DNA from: DASZGI01 sp035938995
GTDB lineage: Bacteria > Actinomycetota > Actinomycetes > Streptomycetales > Catenulisporaceae
Assembly (NCBI RefSeq): GCF_035938995.1
Contig: NZ_DASZGI010000308.1
Coordinates: 1-23,751 of the forward strand
Length of the DNA stretch: 23,751 bases
Direction: 5' to 3'
Below are positions 23,101 to 23,751 of the stretch, in pieces (positions within the stretch are counted from its first letter, which is position 1; each line of letters opens with the position of its first letter). Below the pieces are notes generated by a model that saw only the letters and a list, made by a program, of their open reading frames with translations, was not told the DNA's origin and ran no database searches. The position numbers and the translations under genes were made by a program.

Positions 23101-23751
23101 TGGCGGAGGGTGCGACGGCGCCGGAGGTCTGGAACAGGTACTCCACGTGGGTGCGCCTCAACTGGAACGACGTAGAGCGTCTTGGCGTGATCGCCCGCCT
23201 TGAAACGCCGGGGTCGTGGGACGACGTGTCCCGGGTCGTGGCGCCGTTGGCCGCAGCGTGGATCTGGAACCTGCAGATCCGCCAGGTAGACGGTGTCGGT
23301 CGGGTCTACGACCTCGGCCCCGCCGACGGGGCGGAGACCGTGCTGATCCGGCAGGCGGGTGCGCTGGGCGCGGGAATGGACCACTGGACCGGTACCGCGC
23401 CGCTCGGGCAGCGCGACGACGGGGGCATGGCCCGGGGCCCGGGCTTGGACCTTGCCCCCGGTCCCCGTGCGGACCGCAGCCCGGCTCCAGGCTTGCGTCT
23501 CATGCCCCGTCCTGACGCAGAACCTGGCCCGCCGCCCGTTCCAACGCCGGGCTGGTCTGCGCCGCCGGGTCCGCCGCCCGGCTGGGTTCCGCCGCTGGGT
23601 CCGCCGCTGGCCCCAGAGCCCAGGTGGTTTCCGCCGCCGGAGCCGCCGCCCTGGGCTCGGCCGGTGGGTCCGCCGCCCGGCTGGTCTGCGCCGCCCGCGT
23701 CACAGCCCAGGTGGCCTCTACCACCGGGTCCGCCGCCCAGACGGGATCCTC
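17184..23751 (+). CDS. Giant WXG100-like, OTU-domain polymorphic-toxin-like protein (3' partial)
   Basis: One frame stays open from GTG 17184 to the window edge, at least 2,189 residues. Residues 1-105 (MSIQMPSALQWVSQLAVGQ, then DEDRLSELGDVWHSTADQM) match the WXG100-like/CpnT-type N-terminus of type VII-secreted giant proteins. A hydrophobic helical segment follows (about 106-265). Residues 290-650 and 775-870 are low-complexity linkers around a small folded patch (about 653-770). Then come module copies 1-2 (872-958, 1000-1089), OTU-like domain 1 (about 1185-1380; DGDC with C1208, DHW with H1372), module copies 3-5 (1469-1548, 1558-1643, 1668-1752), OTU-like domain 2 (about 1875-2072; C1902, H2067) and a PPG/W-rich tail. 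The family context suggests export and a role in contact-dependent antagonism or host interaction; the OTU parts would be cysteine peptidases, either effector or self-processing. The C-terminus lies outside the window, so the terminal toxin is unknown. Confidence 0.88.
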   Translation, partial: MSIQMPSALQWVSQLAVGQSWPQGDEDRLSELGDVWHSTADQMSGFADQLGPLSYGMADAMSGPAGEQFHALISQIGGMAPQMVAGAQQVGDMAKSTAVQTQYSKLMILLQLIWMAEQIIEWSTTVWGLAVAVEVEAIGRLVVAQIAKRFLVTVVSATAIQTGMDALVQAFQMFVLHDRTKWDTSSTVGAAEMGAVGGAVGGVLHEVGHALAPDLIKTTVGRIGMAGATGLATGLVSNAAFGGSQDLGLAVTAGIAGGLFAGREGQHGIAEHPAEFLPGLTDKLARITDDLQTLSDTSDDGEKPSGDDYYTRPTIVAAADEKGAVVVEREPGAELGRVAAPPEMTATLMDTAGSPTGEARPLQTTAAAPMDAGEPPGLAVKSLETSGPVDAGELSRRPAGLVGTVELPLESAGISSTTDGHGPAGEPTSGFDAGPGRAPTGLPGLAADAGLLRRGAEVGGAAVLEPEHGSAASAEPLATPARADVAARPAVTGTTAGLPGFDTTSHTAHATVSEAEHAPPVAVRSAVEYRPAEAPIVTLEAGPGRATAGHAELEAVSGGLESHRGGLESDRAGSEAGPGRVEASGDAVLPGSLAESKPTSVAGPEDALALRSTEPDWRVPTGEREEGVDGVEGGEPLIAAQASAEQDANLVLESELAHPVLLESSPRFEKWPAAGESRWHDAFVAVAEESVRRAWGPLPVTLDPGADPHPAFRAVRQIVADLRTGDVAAGDGRASVMRDGDAPSAYAVERAHALAGELVDGLPRPEPRLLGGVRSGAQAGGSGRRADGRRGDGRRRDAPGSSGRGGQPSRSTADPAMADTGSGERPTPGPSGQALIHQPRTPEPSVPQPRGRRSRAVPGRGARTPAARAPRYAIQDHELLGLIDRLKENNQWQDGLPAGKATVVDGGLTRRIGRTLLDILSLDAGGDPRRVVPHRVLEQLIEAGLQVPADVRDWYARQGPASGVQLARRVRQTQTARRKELLRRREVAPDGPAAGREQRVRISDRELIMLIERLKAEHPSAWREGRPAWDVTFTVGGRVRTLGKVLYSMRSLNGVAGPFRRMSRKMMDEMTRAGFVIPDEVRAWYEANPDKIPADEEASDRSGPGDDAAGAGADGEEIRRESRSPEPPDDIPSPLGGDRGVGRDGGDGDGPRPVREPRAVSPGDAAARVMRMVAGVGGAQARPDPARMVRFLEERNLRQVPIVGDGDCFFNALRATAPERIDWHDANDMRAQLATALRNDLELPEHERRLWPHLDITAQAGATEDLLRREPEAAARSLAQGAREQDVWNEYFQRVLDNWNEGTRQYLVRRLEDPGAWDDLTGDVAPLAATFVWGLRIVRLDAAGRVDHFGPEDGRQMVLVRYEGALGEGLDHWTGTEPAEADRGAERAPQDGGRHGDVPDVSRPGTGGGRLGPVDWRDLFGDDFEERDDLFRPGDGIRDDEAMDVDAPVDASGPAPDVHAETGAAHEGSLIRESELVGLVERLKTWNSAGWHNGRPLPDALVPDEHGRIRPIGRVLEQITRDQIRPVSRDTRDRLKAAGLQGAEEAMLKYDAPLLGGGIAEHELAELAEELQRTDEEAWNDGIPLAPATVVDARGNRRPIGKSLYEIRSRDPARGMPRRVLAPERLEELQRAGLRGLETSLEWSRGNYLEWSRDHPLDSRGRHAGGGYQIRDDELLRLIDQLKAEDKWNDGAPTSRETVSENGQDRRIGDALYKIRRLTKGGAPRRRVPPELLEQLRNAGLDIPRNVLAAHRRGATESRARGVGLGSGLRESRRTRHVPGQIRLEAPPPQPAFGRLRTVSPPSDAEPFLGLPSPRARSESRPEPLFLPSPSPPDVERQPSTPIGGDRGGLRPVALPPQEAVAQVLGWAAGDAGRGASLDEVAGWLAGWRNLQPVPIVEDGDCFFNALRATQPGIFDMRFPAGMRWQMAERLRRDLQEPDQRRRLYWPELDVSAQQGRTEDLIRHNSADVARFMAEGATAPEVWNRYSTWVRLNWNDVERLGVIARLETPGSWDDVSRVVAPLAAAWIWNLQIRQVDGVGRVYDLGPADGAETVLIRQAGALGAGMDHWTGTAPLGQRDDGGMARGPGLDLAPGPRADRSPAPGLRLMPRPDAEPGPPPVPTPGWSAPPGPPPGWVPPLGPPLAPEPRWFPPPEPPPWARPVGPPPGWSAPPASQPRWPLPPGPPPRRDP
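18855..18896 (+). repeat. Two tandem 21-bp units in the linker of the giant gene
   Basis: GGCGGGTTGGAGTCG plus six bases occurs twice in direct succession, encoding GGLES-H/D-R twice. It sits in a linker that also repeats the motif AGPGR at several places, typical of slippage-prone disordered regions. Confidence 0.75.
19797..20450 (+). repeat. Module copies 1 and 2 (unrecognised ~87-90 residue domain)
   Basis: Copy 1 is 19797-20057 and copy 2 is 20181-20450. Both share an opening helix (HELLGLIDRLK / RELIMLIERLK), a tryptophan followed by a G-P turn (WQDGLP / WREGRP), a basic IGR or LGK before a hydrophobic helix, and a closing helix (LEQLIEAGL / MDEMTRAGF) before WYA/WYE. The architecture recalls short DNA-binding or helicase-associated repeats, but I cannot assign it. 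Confidence 0.7.
20736..21323 (+). other. OTU-like cysteine peptidase domain 1
   Basis: Within the giant protein, VPIVGDGDCFFNALRA carries the OTU signature D-G-x-C (D1205, C1208), and LDHWTG 164 residues later supplies His followed by an aromatic residue (H1372, W1373). These match two of the catalytic triad positions of the OTU family and the D preceding Cys. Confidence 0.72.
21588..22439 (+). repeat. Module copies 3, 4 and 5
   Basis: Copies at 21588-21827, 21855-22112 and 22185-22439 carry the same signature as copies 1-2: E-L-x-x-L-x-x-x-L near the start, W-x-(D/N)-G-x-P, a basic R-P/R-IG-K/R/D motif, a short basic helix, then L-E-x-L-x-x-AGL. Copy 5 (RDDELLRLIDQLK, KWNDGAP, RRIGDALYKIR, LEQLRNAGL) is closest to copy 1; copy 3 is the most divergent. 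They sit directly between the two OTU-like domains. Confidence 0.7.
22815..23400 (+). other. OTU-like cysteine peptidase domain 2
   Basis: VPIVEDGDCFFNALRA (D1899, C1902) and MDHWTG (H2067) repeat the catalytic motifs of domain 1 with almost the same spacing (165 residues). Between them the two copies share many positions, for example the sequence ending in a WDD-V-PLAA-WxW core, but overall they are clearly diverged paralogous domains. Confidence 0.72.
23515..23751 (+). repeat. Pro/Gly/Trp-rich tail repeats
   Basis: The frame encodes irregular repeats of the type PPGPPPGW, PEPRWFPPPEPPP and PPGWSAPP up to the window edge. Such extended proline-rich stretches usually separate exported domains or span the cell wall. 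The gene continues beyond the window. Confidence 0.75.

Noticed and set aside
10903..23751. Integrated element with att repeats and integrase
   Set aside because: I searched by eye for a second copy of the tRNA-Arg or tRNA-Ser 3' end and for tyrosine or serine recombinase motifs and found neither; only the boundary effect remains.

Overview
High-GC DNA with GTG/TTG starts, strong G/C bias at third codon positions and actinobacterial families (DUF1906 glycoside hydrolase-like, RIO-type kinase, STAND ATPase with TPR repeats, WXG100-like secreted giant protein) points to a filamentous actinomycete of the Streptomyces/Catenulispora type. I cannot name the species.

Region 1 (1-10,975) looks like stable chromosome; every gene reads through without interruption. 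In order: a secreted DUF1906 protein (+); a conserved N-domain protein with a Pro/Gly-rich tail (-); a fatty-acyl-CoA synthetase (+); a 1030-residue PAS-PAS-kinase-like-receiver protein whose catalytic residues have largely gone (-); tRNA-Ser(GCU) with its own promoter, leader hairpins and terminator; a NUDIX hydrolase (-); an AAA/ORC-like ATPase (+); a RIO-like kinase (-); and tRNA-Arg(ACG), followed by a strong terminator.

Region 2 (about 11,040-17,170) starts right behind tRNA-Arg and has a different character. It holds a broken gene of unknown family, an 892-codon STAND NTPase with a TPR array whose 126-bp repeats are nearly identical, a string of small, closely spaced genes that nearly all need a one-base frame correction (a small helical protein, an alpha/alpha-toroid-like protein, a coiled-coil-like protein and a small membrane protein), and a stub of a TetR helix-turn-helix. 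About eight apparent indels fall in 11.4-16.6 kb and none elsewhere, which suggests local gene decay in an accessory region, although local assembly error is possible.

Region 3 (17,184 to the right edge) is one uninterrupted reading frame of at least 2,189 codons that leaves the window without a stop. It starts with a WXG100-like/CpnT-like type VII secretion N-terminus and a hydrophobic helical segment, then a long disordered linker. After that come two copies of an unrecognised ~80-90 residue module, an OTU-type cysteine-protease domain, three more copies of the module, a second OTU-type domain, and a Pro-Gly-Trp-rich tail. I read it as a polymorphic-toxin-like secreted giant protein with duplicated OTU-like peptidases, and it is the most interesting object in the window. 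No immunity gene, ESX partner or secretion ATPase is visible here; they may lie beyond the right edge.
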